Assembly (NCBI GenBank): GCA_947057505.1
Contig: CAMSEM010000065.1
Location: 1-6,826 of the forward strand
Source: an uncultured Clostridium sp.
GTDB taxonomy: Bacteria; Bacillota; Clostridia; TANB77; CAG-508
Reading direction: 5' to 3'
Length of the DNA stretch: 6,826 nucleotides
Positions within the stretch are counted from its first letter, which is position 1. Each line of letters starts with the position of its first letter. The notes under the pieces were generated by a model that saw only the letters and a list, made by a program, of their open reading frames with translations, had not been told where the DNA came from and did not search any database. Position numbers and translations under genes: made by a program. Below, piece after piece: positions 6,824-6,826 of this stretch.

Positions 6824-6826
6824 ACC

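Noticed and set aside
1..6826. CRISPR arrays, tRNA or rRNA genes, insertion sequences
   Set aside because: No regularly spaced repeats, no cloverleaf-like or rRNA-like stretches and no transposase motifs or inverted terminal repeats were seen; the window is nearly all one coding region.

Overview
The window holds most of one very large gene on the + strand, a cyclic beta-1,2-glucan synthase of the NdvB/Cgs type, plus its terminator. DNA is strongly A+T rich, the coding strand is A-rich, arginine is mostly AGA, and a short stem plus T-run terminator follows. This points to a low-GC Firmicute, probably a Clostridia-like anaerobe; the exact lineage cannot be read from the sequence.

Layout: the gene enters from beyond the left edge and ends at TAA 6692-6694. 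Three reading frames are needed. Frame 3 (3-80) gives the start of the GT84 glucosyltransferase domain. Frame 1 (82-5769) gives the rest of GT84, about four membrane helices, the glycoamylase-like cyclisation domain, a beta-sandwich region, and the GH94 phosphorylase-like domain up to its DWND acid motif. Frame 2 (5771-6694) completes GH94. Read with both shifts, the window encodes about 2,229 residues. Brucella Cgs has about 2,830, so roughly 600 N-terminal residues lie upstream. Positions 6695-6783 hold no gene, and 6784-6823 is a strong intrinsic terminator.

How the parts work together: GT84 polymerises beta-1,2-glucan from UDP-glucose at the membrane, the glycoamylase-like domain closes the chain into a ring, and the GH94 domain trims the chain by phosphorolysis to set ring size. 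All three are on one polypeptide, so reading the frame correctly at both junctions decides whether the enzyme is made.

Main point of interest: both breaks are +1 shifts (one surplus base), and both fall on an in-frame CGG codon followed by A (CTT CGG A and TTG CGG A), where skipping C gives a family-conserved glycine (GGA). By manual scan these are the only two in-frame CGG codons in about 2,230 codons. This could be programmed or CGG-induced +1 frameshifting in an organism that decodes CGG poorly or not at all. The alternatives are two sequence errors or a freshly broken gene; the sequence alone cannot separate them.
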